Below are positions 27,580 through 36,218 of a stretch of 64,000 bases of DNA, piece after piece (position 1 is the first letter of the stretch; every line of letters starts with the position of its first letter). Location of the stretch: positions 264,093 through 328,092 of the forward strand of contig JAIQET010000001.1 of assembly GCA_020073645.1 (NCBI GenBank), read 5' to 3'. This DNA is from Terriglobia bacterium (GTDB taxonomy: Bacteria > Acidobacteriota > Terriglobia > Terriglobales > Acidobacteriaceae). Under the pieces are notes generated by a model. It did not search any database, was not told where the DNA came from, and worked only from the letters and a program-made list of their open reading frames with translations. The translations under genes were made by a program, and so were the position numbers.

Positions 27580-28113
27580 ATGGCTCAGAAGCTACTGGAT
27601 GTCCTCATGCTAGGGCGCTGCTCGCACGAGTTTTCCTGGCCGCGGCGTGCGGCCGACGGCCACTACTACCAGGTCTGCCTGCTGTGCGCGGCGGAGTATA
27701 AGTACGACTGGAAGACCATGCGGCGCATTGAACGCATGGATCATAGCGTGCCAGAGACCACGACCACGCGGCGCAGCCGCAGCCATACCAAGAAACCGAC
27801 TTGGGTTCCTCGTGCTCGCCGCCTCAAACTGGACGTTCCCGTGCGTTACCGCGTCAAGAACCTGGGCAGTTGGTTGGAGGGGACCATCGAAAACCTGAGC
27901 CAATCCGGTGTCCTCTTTCAGGGACCGCAGGAGCTCCCCGAGAACACCCTGGTGGAGATGGTCTTCGAGATGCCGGAAGAAATCTCGGGACAGAAGAACA
28001 GCAACGTCCTGTGCCAGGCGCGGATCATTCGCTCCAAACAGAGCCACAAGACGGCAGAATCGGTGGGACTGGCGGCTTCCATCCTCGACTACAAGTTCCT
28101 CCACCAGAACTGA
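27580..28113 (+). CDS. PilZ domain protein with an N-terminal cysteine motif
   Basis: A 177-residue protein. Residues ~80-175 are a PilZ domain with RRLKLDVPVRYRV (the RxxxR region) and NLSQSGVLF (the DxSxxG region, Asn in place of Asp), the c-di-GMP-binding signatures. Residues 14-36 hold CSH and CLLC, a possible zinc ribbon. It may sense the c-di-GMP broken down by HD-GYP proteins such as the one at 20925. A promoter with its own leader seems likely (178-bp gap before it). Confidence 0.85.
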   Translation: MAQKLLDVLMLGRCSHEFSWPRRAADGHYYQVCLLCAAEYKYDWKTMRRIERMDHSVPETTTTRRSRSHTKKPTWVPRARRLKLDVPVRYRVKNLGSWLEGTIENLSQSGVLFQGPQELPENTLVEMVFEMPEEISGQKNSNVLCQARIIRSKQSHKTAESVGLAASILDYKFLHQN

Positions 28114-28300
28114 TGGCGGGCTCCGTCGGTTCCCGTGCTCAAAATGGAACCCGTTCCCCTCAGCGCAGTAACTGCTTTGTTGCCGACCGTTTACAGACCT
28201 GATGCCAAAGCAGCTCGGGCTCACAATTTTGCTCAGGGATATGCGCTGTTTCGCATCTAAACTATCAGTATTGGGTTCAAACGATTCAGGAGTGTTTCCT

Positions 28301-29368
28301 ATGAAGGCTAGAGTTTCTCTCTACGTCAGCGCACTTACGCTTCTCTTGGTCTTGGGAGTGGCCGTGGGTTGCACCAAGGCTCCCAACGACGCTCAAATTT
28401 CCAGCGACGTCCAGAGCAGTTTTAGCGCGGATTCCGGATTGCAGGGCAAGCAACTGGGCGTGCAAGCGGCCAACGGAACCGTGACGCTCTCCGGCTCTGT
28501 GGACAACGAGAACCAGCGGGAAGCAGCCGCACGATACGCCGCCGCGGTTCCAGGCGTGAAGCAGGTGATTAACAACCTGCAAGTAGCTCCGGGCACAGCA
28601 CCTGCCGAGACGGCGAAGGAGCAGCCTGCGACGGAAGAGAAAGCCAAGCCCAGCCCGGCTCCCCGGCGGCATGCCAGCACGCCTCGGGCGCGCACGCTGC
28701 CCACGTCCAGTAGCGACAGTGCTCCTACCCCGGTAGCGGCAGCGCCAGCCACAACCACTGCGCCGATGGCAGCGATGACCCCCGCGCCCACCACCCCTCC
28801 GCCTCCGCCGCAGAAGGTGACGATTCCTTCCGGCACGACGCTGGCCGTGCGGCTGGTGGACTCGATTAGTACCGAAACCAGCCAGCCTGGTCAGACCTTC
28901 CACGCCACCCTGGATTCTCCGCTGGCTTACGAGGGCGACGTGGTCATCCCCGCGGGCTATGACGTCGAGGGCCACGTCGTCGACGTGAAGAGTGCCGGAA
29001 AGTTTGCCGGGAAATCGGTGCTGGCGCTGCAACTGGATCGTATCTCGGTCGGCGGCAAGTCCTACAACCTCCAGACTGACCAGTACAAACGCGAGGGCGC
29101 TTCCCGCGGTACGAATACGGCTGAGAAAGTCGGGGCCGGCGCTGGGATCGGCGCTATCATTGGCGCGATTGCTGGCGGTGGCAAAGGAGCAGCGATTGGC
29201 GCTGCGGCCGGAGGTGGCCTGGGTGGCGGCGTGCAAGCGGCCACCAAGGGCCAGCAGATCAAGCTGCCTTCGGAAACCGTGCTGAACTTCACCCTGCAAG
29301 CGCCCCTGACCGTCGTGCCCGCCAAGGGCCCGAACGAGGGACGCCAGAAGATGGACGCCAACCAATAG
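28301..29368 (+). CDS. BON-domain lipoprotein with glycine-rich C-terminal region
   Basis: A 355-residue predicted lipoprotein: signal with lipobox GVAVGC (Cys24), BON domain ~30-105 (GTVTLSGSVDNENQREAA, VPGVKQVINNL), an Ala/Pro/Thr-rich linker ~110-185, then a beta-rich domain and a glycine zipper-like stretch (~285-325, GAGAGIGAIIGAIAGGGKG). BON domains bind phospholipid surfaces. ATG 28301 is used because the lipoprotein signal starts there; AGGAG is 10 nt upstream. Followed by a strong terminator. Confidence 0.85.
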   Translation: MKARVSLYVSALTLLLVLGVAVGCTKAPNDAQISSDVQSSFSADSGLQGKQLGVQAANGTVTLSGSVDNENQREAAARYAAAVPGVKQVINNLQVAPGTAPAETAKEQPATEEKAKPSPAPRRHASTPRARTLPTSSSDSAPTPVAAAPATTTAPMAAMTPAPTTPPPPPQKVTIPSGTTLAVRLVDSISTETSQPGQTFHATLDSPLAYEGDVVIPAGYDVEGHVVDVKSAGKFAGKSVLALQLDRISVGGKSYNLQTDQYKREGASRGTNTAEKVGAGAGIGAIIGAIAGGGKGAAIGAAAGGGLGGGVQAATKGQQIKLPSETVLNFTLQAPLTVVPAKGPNEGRQKMDANQ

Positions 29369-29386
29369 CTCGTTGGCTAGCGAACC

Positions 29387-29418
29387 GGGCGCAGCCTCAG
29401 GCTGCGCCCTTCCTGTTT
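29387..29418 (+). terminator. Rho-independent terminator after the BON lipoprotein gene
   Basis: A perfect 10-bp stem (29387-29396 with 29400-29409) with a TCA loop, followed by TTCCTGTTTAT. Confidence 0.85.
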
Positions 29419-29457
29419 ATTATGTCTTCGGGTTGCCCGCCTGATTATCACACCTCC

Positions 29458-29488
29458 TTGTGCTCAACCTCATAGTCGGGGGTACAAT
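29458..29488 (+). promoter_or_regulatory. Possible sigma-70 promoter of the cytochrome c gene
   Basis: TTGTGC (29458) and TACAAT (29483) are separated by 19 nt, 68 nt before the start codon and after the previous gene's terminator. The spacing is long, so this is tentative. Confidence 0.3.
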
Positions 29489-29555
29489 TCACCCCTAGAC
29501 TGGATGGTTGGTAGTTATTGCATCCGGTTCTTCGCGCAGTCCTAAGGAGAGACAA

Positions 29556-29993
29556 ATGTCCACTCGGAAACTCATTTGGATTTTAGGGGCTCTGATGGTT
29601 CTTGTGCTCACACTGGCAGCACAGGAGCAGCCGACAAAAACGATCAAGCACGTTCCCGTGAAACCCACGTCTGCTGCCTCCGGACAGGAGATGTACAAGA
29701 CCTACTGCGCAGTCTGCCACGGTACAGACGGCAAGGGTGGAGGACCGGCAGCGGAAGCGCTGAAGACTCCCCCGACCGATCTCACTATGCTGAGCAAGAA
29801 CAATGGCGGCAAGTATCCTGCCCTGAAAGTTGCCTCGGTCCTCCGCGGCGAAGCCAGTCTGCCGGCCCACGGTTCCAAAGAGATGCCGGTATGGGGCAAG
29901 TTGTTCTGGAGCATGAGTGGCGGACACGCGGCGGAGGTGCAGCAGCGCGTCTCCAACCTCAACAGTTACGTCGAGTCTCTGCAAGCCAAGTGA
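29556..29993 (+). CDS. Secreted mono-haem cytochrome c
   Basis: A 145-residue class I c-type cytochrome: signal peptide ~1-22, haem motif CAVCH (Cys51, Cys54, His55) and a likely axial Met in SKEMPVWGK. It should carry electrons in the periplasm; the partner is not encoded nearby. Start ATG 29556 has AAGGAG 7 nt upstream; an in-frame extension to 29508 lacks a ribosome site. Confidence 0.93.
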   Translation: MSTRKLIWILGALMVLVLTLAAQEQPTKTIKHVPVKPTSAASGQEMYKTYCAVCHGTDGKGGGPAAEALKTPPTDLTMLSKNNGGKYPALKVASVLRGEASLPAHGSKEMPVWGKLFWSMSGGHAAEVQQRVSNLNSYVESLQAK

Positions 29994-30305
29994 GCGCGTT
30001 GGCCGGGCCAGTTCAGCAACTTCGCTTCGCTCCGCTGCTCAGGGCAGACTAAGAACTGGGCCCGGCGCACCCGCTACCGGCTTTGCCGAGGGATGGATTC
30101 GGCTCAGTCCGACCCTTCGTGCCCGAGCAGCCGACGAACGTACTCCGTCCGCTAACCTCGTGTCGGCCTAAGCGCCTCAGCAGTAGTCTGTTAACGCCTG
30201 CTGCGCATCCGTACAGTACCTTTAGTACCTTGGGTTCCGCCTACCCATTCACCGTATAATCATGGCCAAACCAGCAGAAATCTGCACTCTTGAGCAAAGG
30301 GCACG
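29994..30305. other. Intergenic region with an inverted repeat and a possible pilD promoter
   Basis: An imperfect inverted repeat (ccgggccagttc near 30006 and gaactgggcccgg near 30053) could end cytochrome transcription. TTGGGT (30230) and TATAAT (30255) with a 19-nt gap may drive pilD, 46 nt before its GTG. No gene is seen between. Confidence 0.4.
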
Positions 30306-31229
30306 GTGGACCCTGCTTTGGCATTGGCGATTTTCGCATTGGGGCTGGCCTTCGGCAGCTTCCTGAACGTGTGTATCTACCGCCTGCCGCATGATCTTTC
30401 GGTAGTCCGCCCGGGCTCCGCCTGCCCGGCCTGCAAACAACCGATTCACTTCTACGACAATATTCCAGTGCTGAGCTGGCTGGTGCTGGGCGGCCGCTGC
30501 CGCCACTGCAAAGCTCGCATCACGCCGCGCTACCTGGTGGTTGAACTGCTGACGGGCGCACTGTTTCTGGCCTGCTACGCGCATTTCGGACTCACCCTGG
30601 CGACCCTGAAATGCTGCACTTTGGGATTCCTGCTGCTGGGCTTGATTTTCACTGACGCCGAAACCCATCTTCTGCCCGACAAGATGACGCTTCCCGGGCT
30701 GGTGCTGGGATTGCTGTTCAGCCTGGTGGTGCCGGTCAATGATCTGGCTTCGCAGTTGCTACCGGGCCTGATTTCCCTGCCGGTCAGCTCGGATGTTTCC
30801 GCACACCTGTTGTCGCTGGTAGATGCGCTGCTGGGAACTGTGGCCGGGGCGTCTTTTGTTTACGGTGCCGGAGCGATTTACCTGCGGGCGCGCGGCGTGG
30901 AAGGCATGGGCTTCGGCGACGTCAAGCTGATGGCGATGATCGGAGCGTTCCTGGGATTCAAGCTGACGATCTTCACGCTGTTTGCCGCCTCCATTGCGGG
31001 ATCGATCGTGGGGATTTCGACCGTGTTCGTGGTTTGGGTCAAACGGACGCGCCGGCGCATGGCTCGCCGCCACGAGAGCGCTCGGGAGGCCCGGCGCCAC
31101 GCGTGGGGATCGGCTGCGATTGCGTTGCGCCGCCACCAGATGCCCTTCGGCGTCTTCCTCGGCAGCATGGCCATGCTCGCATTCTTCTTTGGCAACCGGT
31201 TTTTGCACTGGTACTGGGGGCTGATGTGA
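30306..31229 (+). CDS. pilD: Type IV prepilin leader peptidase / N-methyltransferase
   Basis: A 307-residue membrane aspartic protease that cleaves and N-methylates prepilins. Two CxxC pairs (CPACK, CRHCK, about residues 38-66) form the zinc site of the methylase domain. The catalytic Asp are in FTDAETHLLPD and GMGFGDVKLM. The C-terminal region has an extra basic segment (~residues 250-280) before the last membrane helix. Start GTG 30306. Its stop overlaps the next start (GTGA). Confidence 0.93.
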   Translation: MDPALALAIFALGLAFGSFLNVCIYRLPHDLSVVRPGSACPACKQPIHFYDNIPVLSWLVLGGRCRHCKARITPRYLVVELLTGALFLACYAHFGLTLATLKCCTLGFLLLGLIFTDAETHLLPDKMTLPGLVLGLLFSLVVPVNDLASQLLPGLISLPVSSDVSAHLLSLVDALLGTVAGASFVYGAGAIYLRARGVEGMGFGDVKLMAMIGAFLGFKLTIFTLFAASIAGSIVGISTVFVVWVKRTRRRMARRHESAREARRHAWGSAAIALRRHQMPFGVFLGSMAMLAFFFGNRFLHWYWGLM

Positions 31230-32086
31230 GGCTGCTCAGCAATCCCATTCTGTTGCGCATGGCGCTGGCCTTTATTGCCGCCGCCTTCGCCTTTGTCATG
31301 GGCACGCTGCTGATGCGTCGCATGCGCCGCTCCCTGACCGAAGAAGCATCTCTGACCGAGGACGCTCCTTCGCTGGAAAGGTTTCCGCTGCACACCTACC
31401 ACGCGGTCATCCAGCAGCTCAAGCAGCAGAAGCACGAATTGCTGAGCGAGCAGCAGATGGAGCGCCGCCGCGCCAAGACCTCGGAAAACATCAGCGCCGC
31501 GGTGCTTTCCAATCTCTCCAGCGGGGTGCTGTTTTTTAGCGCCAACGGGCTGGTTCGACAGGCCAACGCCGCAGCCCGGCAGATCCTCGGATTCGCCTCG
31601 CCGGTTGGGATGAACACTGCAGAAATCTTTCGCGAGACCTCCCTGCCCTCCCGGTCGGGATCCCCGATGAGCCTGGCCGAGGCAGTCCAGCTCAGTTTGC
31701 AGGAGAAGACGCCATCCCGGCGCCTGGAAGGGCTCTACCTCACTCCCGCGGGTGAGGAACGCATGCTGGACCTCACGGTGACCTCGGTCTATGCGCCCAA
31801 TGGCGATGTGTTGGGTGCGGCCTGCCTGATTAATGATCAGACGGAAATTGCCCAGATTCGCCGCCAACAGGAACTGCGCGGGGAAATGTCCGCCGAGATG
31901 GCGCTGGAGCTGCGTAATTCGCTCGCTACCATCTCCGGCTATGCGCAGCAACTGGCGGCCAGCCGCGATCCGGAGTTGGCGCGGCAGCTGGCAGCGGACA
32001 TTGCCGCGGAGTCGGCACATTTGGGTCGTACGATTGGTGGCTTCCTGGCCGGCGCAAAAGCCGCCAGGGCGGCCTCGCAAGCTTAA
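31226..32086 (+). CDS. Membrane-anchored PAS protein with a degenerate histidine-kinase dimerisation segment
   Basis: A 286-residue protein: one hydrophobic anchor (~10-28), a coiled region, a PAS domain (~85-205; NLSSGVLFFSANGLVRQANAAARQILG) and a HisKA-like helix MALELRNSLATISGYAQ. In active kinases this reads xxHELRNPL; here the His position is Leu, and no ATPase domain follows. It is therefore a sensor or dimerising adaptor, not a kinase. It is coupled to pilD by a GTGA overlap, suggesting a link to pilus or secretion control. Confidence 0.75.
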   Translation: MRLLSNPILLRMALAFIAAAFAFVMGTLLMRRMRRSLTEEASLTEDAPSLERFPLHTYHAVIQQLKQQKHELLSEQQMERRRAKTSENISAAVLSNLSSGVLFFSANGLVRQANAAARQILGFASPVGMNTAEIFRETSLPSRSGSPMSLAEAVQLSLQEKTPSRRLEGLYLTPAGEERMLDLTVTSVYAPNGDVLGAACLINDQTEIAQIRRQQELRGEMSAEMALELRNSLATISGYAQQLAASRDPELARQLAADIAAESAHLGRTIGGFLAGAKAARAASQA

Positions 32087-32150
32087 TTTTGACCAAGCGC
32101 CGCTGCTGCCCGCGTTTGCCGGTGGCAACGGCACAAAGGATGGAGCAACT

Positions 32151-32873
32151 ATGAAACGCATTACGTTGGTGTGGCTGGCTGGAGTCATTCTGGCGGGCTT
32201 GCTGGTCGCGTTGGCTGGCGCCCAGTCTCAATCACTCGGCGATTATGCCCGTGCGGCCCGCAAGGACAAGAAGCAAACCGCAGCCAAGCAATTCGATAAC
32301 GACAATCTCCCGAAGCAAAGCAAAATCAATGCACCGGAGAACGCCCCCGGAGAGCCGGACGCCAAGACCGCGGACAAGCCTGCGGACACGCCAAGCAACA
32401 CCGAGGACAACCCCGAGCTCAGCAACGCGGGCCGCGCCGAGGGCAGCCCCGACGCCGGCGGTGATGCCCAAGCCGCGCCACAGAATGGCGACCAGGCAGA
32501 GGCCGGTGCCCAGCCAGAGCAGCAGCCCGCCGACTCTGCCGACAAGGCCGAAACCAGTCCTGAACAATCTGCCGAAGATCGGCAGAAGGCCTACGACGAG
32601 TGGGAGAAGAAGATTTCCGCGCAGAAAGACAAGATTGACCTGCTGAACCGCGAGTTGGACGTCGCTCAGCGCGAATACCGCTTGCGCGCCGCCGCCTTCT
32701 ACGCCGATGCCGGCAACCGCCTGCGCAACTCTGGCGCCTGGGACCAGGAAGACGCCCAGTACAAGAAGCAGATTGCCGACAAGCAAAAGGCCGTGGACGA
32801 CGCCAAGAAGGAACTGGACGACCTGCAGGAGCAGGCTCGCAAGGAAGGCGTCCCCTCCAGCAAGCGGGAGTAG
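32151..32873 (+). CDS. Secreted coiled-coil protein of unknown function
   Basis: A 240-residue protein with a signal peptide (~1-25), an Ala/Glu/Asp/Pro-rich low-complexity middle (~45-140), and a charged coiled coil (~145-235; DRQKAYDEWEKKISAQKDKIDLLNRELD split over heptads). No family is recognised. Start ATG 32151 gives the signal peptide at once, with AAGGATGGAG upstream. It follows the PAS gene by 64 bp and ends at a strong terminator, so it closes the pilD unit. Confidence 0.7.
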   Translation: MKRITLVWLAGVILAGLLVALAGAQSQSLGDYARAARKDKKQTAAKQFDNDNLPKQSKINAPENAPGEPDAKTADKPADTPSNTEDNPELSNAGRAEGSPDAGGDAQAAPQNGDQAEAGAQPEQQPADSADKAETSPEQSAEDRQKAYDEWEKKISAQKDKIDLLNRELDVAQREYRLRAAAFYADAGNRLRNSGAWDQEDAQYKKQIADKQKAVDDAKKELDDLQEQARKEGVPSSKRE

Positions 32874-32897
32874 CACAAAGCGCGTTGCCAAGTCCTA

Positions 32898-32928
32898 GCC
32901 TCCGGCGCAGGCCGGAGGCTTTTCTTTC
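32898..32928 (+). terminator. Rho-independent terminator
   Basis: Perfect 9-bp stem (32898-32906 with 32911-32919), loop GCAG, then TTTTCTTTC. It ends the pilD-PAS-coiled-coil transcript. Confidence 0.88.
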
Positions 32929-32970
32929 GATGGCTATGGACCACTCGATGCCAATCGAAATTGAGATCTG

Positions 32971-33474
32971 CTAGCTCATCCCCCGCAGCCGCCGAATCTG
33001 CTTCACGTGGTGCTGGCCGTGGACCCAGTGGAACTTGCGCCATTGGTGGGCCGTGAGTGGGCCGAGCACCGGATGATCGAGCAAGCGGGTGCGCTTCCCA
33101 AGGCGGGCTTCGCACTTTGTAATCAGTTCGTCCATAGCGGTGATCTGCGGGCCGATGTCGACTACGACCTTTTCTGGTGAGGCGCCTCGCGGACGGGTCC
33201 TTTCCGGCGCTTGCCGGCCGGTTGGGAAGTAGCCTGCCCCGGTCACGACTGCGATCTGGAACCGCTGCTTCATCGTGGGCTTGCTGGCCAGCGGCTTCCC
33301 CTCTTGCAGGCAACGCTCGAACCCCTTCACAGTTCCGGTGTAGGTGAGATAGAGATGCTCCAGCACCTCCGCCGCGCTCCACTTCCCTTCCGGATGGCGC
33401 GTGAGCTCTTCCATCGTCATGCTTCGGGTCGCAGAGGTAATCGCTTCGTGCAACCTTTGCAGATACGAATCCAT
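32971..33474 (-). CDS. DinB-like four-helix protein (DUF1569 type)
   Basis: A 167-residue protein of the DinB/YfiT-like four-helix fold. Metal-binding positions are suggested by AAEVLEHLYLTYTG (His in helix 2) and WVHGQHHVKQIRRL (His pair in the last helix). Members are putative metal-dependent, thiol-linked enzymes, mostly without known substrate. The start at 33474 (MDSYLQRLHEA) fits the family; the frame is open 14 codons further but without support. Confidence 0.78.
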   Translation of the reverse strand: MDSYLQRLHEAITSATRSMTMEELTRHPEGKWSAAEVLEHLYLTYTGTVKGFERCLQEGKPLASKPTMKQRFQIAVVTGAGYFPTGRQAPERTRPRGASPEKVVVDIGPQITAMDELITKCEARLGKRTRLLDHPVLGPLTAHQWRKFHWVHGQHHVKQIRRLRGMS

Positions 33475-33558
33475 GGTCAGCCCCCTCTCTCCATCTAGTA
33501 GAATGGGCCGCAGCATCTGCGGTTGTCAAAATTTCATACCCGGGATGGGAAGGTGGCC

Positions 33559-34170
33559 ATGAGAAAGCTGATGGCGATGCTTGCGCTCGCGTTGATGGCC
33601 GGTTGCACGTCCGAACCGAGCAAGCCCGCGGAGAAACCTCAGCCCAAACCTCCCGAATACGTGACCGGGCGAACCGCCTTCCAGAAGCTCTACATCTCGG
33701 CCCGCGGCTGGGCCCGCGACGCGCAGCCCTTTCGCCTGGAATCGCAGATCACGACCGACTCCAAGGGCAGGGACGGAAAAGCCGCGGTGTGGCGCGCCTC
33801 CTTCGCTTCCCCTGCGCAGCGCGGCGCCAAGCCCTACGTGTGGTCGGGTACCGATGCCCAGGACGCTCCTTCCCGCGGCGTCAATCCCGGCATTGAGGAC
33901 ACCTACAGTCCTACCAATTCTTCCACCCAGATCTTTGATGTGGCATTTCTAAAGGTGGACTCCGACAAAGCATTTGAAGTTGCCCAGGCGCACGGTGGCG
34001 ACAAACTGCTGGAGAAGAGCCCGGATACTCCCGTCCTCTACCTGCTCGACTGGAGCGGTTCGACCAATGAACTGATTTGGCACGTGATTTACGGCACCAC
34101 CCGGGACGAGGCCAAGCTGAAGGTAGCTGTGAATGCCACTAGCGGAGACTTCATGCGGGTGGAGAAGTAG
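33559..34170 (+). CDS. Predicted lipoprotein of unknown function
   Basis: A 203-residue protein with a lipobox signal ALMAGC (Cys16), a Lys/Pro-rich linker and a compact domain with FQKLYISARGWARDAQPFRL and LDWSGSTNELIWHVIYG. The latter resembles PepSY-like strands, but I would not assign it. Start ATG 33559 is preceded by GGGAAGG. Divergent from the DinB-like gene. Confidence 0.72.
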   Translation: MRKLMAMLALALMAGCTSEPSKPAEKPQPKPPEYVTGRTAFQKLYISARGWARDAQPFRLESQITTDSKGRDGKAAVWRASFASPAQRGAKPYVWSGTDAQDAPSRGVNPGIEDTYSPTNSSTQIFDVAFLKVDSDKAFEVAQAHGGDKLLEKSPDTPVLYLLDWSGSTNELIWHVIYGTTRDEAKLKVAVNATSGDFMRVEK

Positions 34171-34203
34171 CGCCGGAGTCTCGCCGTCCACAGAGGCGCT
34201 GGA
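34163..34203 (+). repeat. Degenerate REP-like sequence
   Basis: GTAGCGCCGGAGTCTCGCCG resembles the head of the REPs at 7753 and 14707 but its hairpin is decayed. It sits at the end of the lipoprotein gene. Confidence 0.4.
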
Positions 34204-34222
34204 AGCAACATCTTTACAGCTC

Positions 34223-34798
34223 TTACTGCTTGGGCTGACCCTGCGTTTGGCTCTTTTCTTCCGGACCTCTCAACTCGGCGAGCGCTTTCTTAGCCTCTTT
34301 GGAAAACGGACCCTCAGGCAAAATTTTCAGATACTCCTGGTAGTGCGCCCGCGCTTCCTCGGGCTGGTTCATTTTTCCCAGGCATTGCGCCATGCGGAAG
34401 TTGGCGACGGCGTCGTTGTTCTTCCAGTACAACGCCTCGCGATAACGGGCGAGCGCCGCACGGTAATTCTTCCGCTTGAAATAAAAGTCGCCGACTTCCA
34501 CGTCCTTCGCCGCTTTGTGCGGATTCCAAGGATGGAATTCCTGCACATCCCCGGATGCGTCGGGTTCGACGTCGTCCTCGCCGCTGAAGGGATGATTCTT
34601 GGCGTCGTCTTTGGGAGGGCTCAGATCGATCCTGGTATCGCGACTCGAACTATCCCCGGCTTCTTTGTCCCGATCCGACCGTGGAGGAGCCTGATTGGGC
34701 CCGGGACTCTGGTCGGAATGGGGTACCGTTTCCACCTGGGCCACAGCCCATCCGCCGAGACATAACCCTACAGCCAGCACAGAAATCCAGCGGTACAT
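34223..34798 (-). CDS. Secreted TPR protein
   Basis: A 191-residue protein with a signal peptide (~1-20), a polar linker (~25-85) and two or three TPR-like helical pairs (VGDFYFKRKNYRAALARYREAL split by the family turn, AVANFRMAQCLGKMNQPEEARAHY, PFSKEAKKAL). The layout resembles small BamD/YfgM-like outer envelope proteins but there is no lipobox Cys. Partner unknown. Confidence 0.75.
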   Translation of the reverse strand: MYRWISVLAVGLCLGGWAVAQVETVPHSDQSPGPNQAPPRSDRDKEAGDSSSRDTRIDLSPPKDDAKNHPFSGEDDVEPDASGDVQEFHPWNPHKAAKDVEVGDFYFKRKNYRAALARYREALYWKNNDAVANFRMAQCLGKMNQPEEARAHYQEYLKILPEGPFSKEAKKALAELRGPEEKSQTQGQPKQ

Positions 34799-35246
34799 GC
34801 TTGTATTTTAGCGCGAAGGACGGCTCACAATTGCCGATTATCAATTGTCAATCGGCAATTGAAAATCGAAATCCCGTACCTGAGATTGCCTTTGACTTCG
34901 AGCGTCGTCTATTCCCTCGGCAGACGCGCAGGACTCCAGGATTCCTACCATACAGGAAGCGGACCCTGTCGCTTGCCCCTCTGCCCAGGCTTCGGGAGCC
35001 ATGTCCCGGAGCCTGGCGGGGAAGGCGGACGTCAGACCTCGGACTTCGGCCCTCGGGCCGTCGTGCGGGGACTCAAGCATGCGTCTGCATTGTGGGAAAA
35101 ACCCTGAGGCTGGCGGCCAAGGTCTAAGGTCTAAGGTCCGAGGTCCGAGGTCTGACGTCCGCGGTCCGGGCGAAAAAAACAGGCCGTTCCATAGGGGCGG
35201 AACGGCCTGCGTTGGCGAAATCCTCCGGGGAGGAGGGAAAACTGTT
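34799..35246. other. 448-bp intergenic region rich in inverted and short-period repeats, no gene
   Basis: It holds an AATTGCCGATTATCAATTG-type palindromic tract (34828-34868), a perfect 18-bp inverted repeat (35025-35042 with 35145-35162), an AAGGTCTAAGGTCTAAGGTC-type tract (35120-35168), and the terminator of the OmpA-like gene. I see no convincing reading frame. Confidence 0.65.
35173..35209 (-). terminator. Rho-independent terminator of the OmpA-like gene
   Basis: On the minus strand, a perfect 10-bp stem (35199-35208 with 35181-35190) is followed by GTTTTTTTCG. It is about 38 nt after the stop codon. Confidence 0.92.
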
Positions 35247-35981
35247 TTACATGGTCGGCGGGGCCGGCTGATTCGCAGGCGCAGGCTGCGCCGGGGTCTC
35301 ACCCGTCGTGTTGGTCATCAGCCGCACATCCACGCGGCGGTTCTTGGCGCGGCCCGCAGACGTTGTGTTGGCTTCCACTGGCTTGTCCTTGCCCAGCCCG
35401 ATCAAGTAGATCTTGTGGGCAGGAATATTGTGCTGCGAAGCCAGGTACTGGATCACGGAATCGGCGCGGCGCTCGCTCAGACCGTAGTTGTAGTCCTGAC
35501 TGCCCACCGAGTCCGTGCCCCCTTCCACCGTGATGATGTAGCCTTTGGTATTCGGCACATCGGTGGCGAGCTGATCCAGGGCTTCCTTGGCCTGCTTGGT
35601 CAAATTGTCTTTGTTGAAACCGAAGTGCACCGAAGTTTCGGTGACCACGCGATAGTTGTCCAGGTTGGCCACGGTGTTCTGCAGCGAATCCACGCGATGC
35701 ACGGCATTATCGGCCAGGGTCTGGGCCTGAGTGGCTTGCTGACCAGCGGCCAGCGCCTTCTGATCAACCTCAGCGGCTTTGGCCTGCACCTGCTGAATTC
35801 CGGCCTGCGCGCGCGTATCCACGTCCTTGATAGCGTTCGTGTTCTTGGCGGTCAGGTCGTCCAGCTCGTTGGTCTTGTTGATAAGCGGCGTGGTCTCTTG
35901 TTTCACGTAGTTCTTGCTGGCGCAGCCAACTGTCACAACCAGGCTTGCCGCCAACAGAACTGCTAAACCAGTGCGATTCAT
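35247..35981 (-). CDS. OmpA-family (Pal-like) peptidoglycan-binding lipoprotein
   Basis: A 244-residue lipoprotein: lipobox VTVGC (Cys20), a long coiled coil (~30-125, rich in Ala and Gln) and an OmpA C-terminal domain (~130-230) with VHFGFNKDNLTKQAKEALDQ (split), GGTDSVGSQDYNYGLSERRADSVIQYL and AGRAKNRRVDV. It should tether the outer membrane to peptidoglycan. The coiled-coil spacer resembles Lpp/Pal hybrids seen in Acidobacteriota. Single gene with its own terminator and GGAG site. Confidence 0.88.
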   Translation of the reverse strand: MNRTGLAVLLAASLVVTVGCASKNYVKQETTPLINKTNELDDLTAKNTNAIKDVDTRAQAGIQQVQAKAAEVDQKALAAGQQATQAQTLADNAVHRVDSLQNTVANLDNYRVVTETSVHFGFNKDNLTKQAKEALDQLATDVPNTKGYIITVEGGTDSVGSQDYNYGLSERRADSVIQYLASQHNIPAHKIYLIGLGKDKPVEANTTSAGRAKNRRVDVRLMTNTTGETPAQPAPANQPAPPTM

Positions 35982-36218
35982 CTTTGGAGGGCTCCTTCCT
36001 CTCTCATCTCAGCCATCTTGGGGGTTCCGATAGTTTGATTTCCGGGAGAAGCGCTTTCGCGTCCCACCCTGTACCTAAGCACGAGGGGGGCCAATCGTAC
36101 CTTCGTGCTCTCGTTGGCAAGTGATTGGATGGCAATAGTTTACACCGAGTCGAGAAGGAAGCCGAGGGAAATGTACCGCGCAAACCGGACATGCAGTGGG
36201 GAAATTTTATATGGTGAA

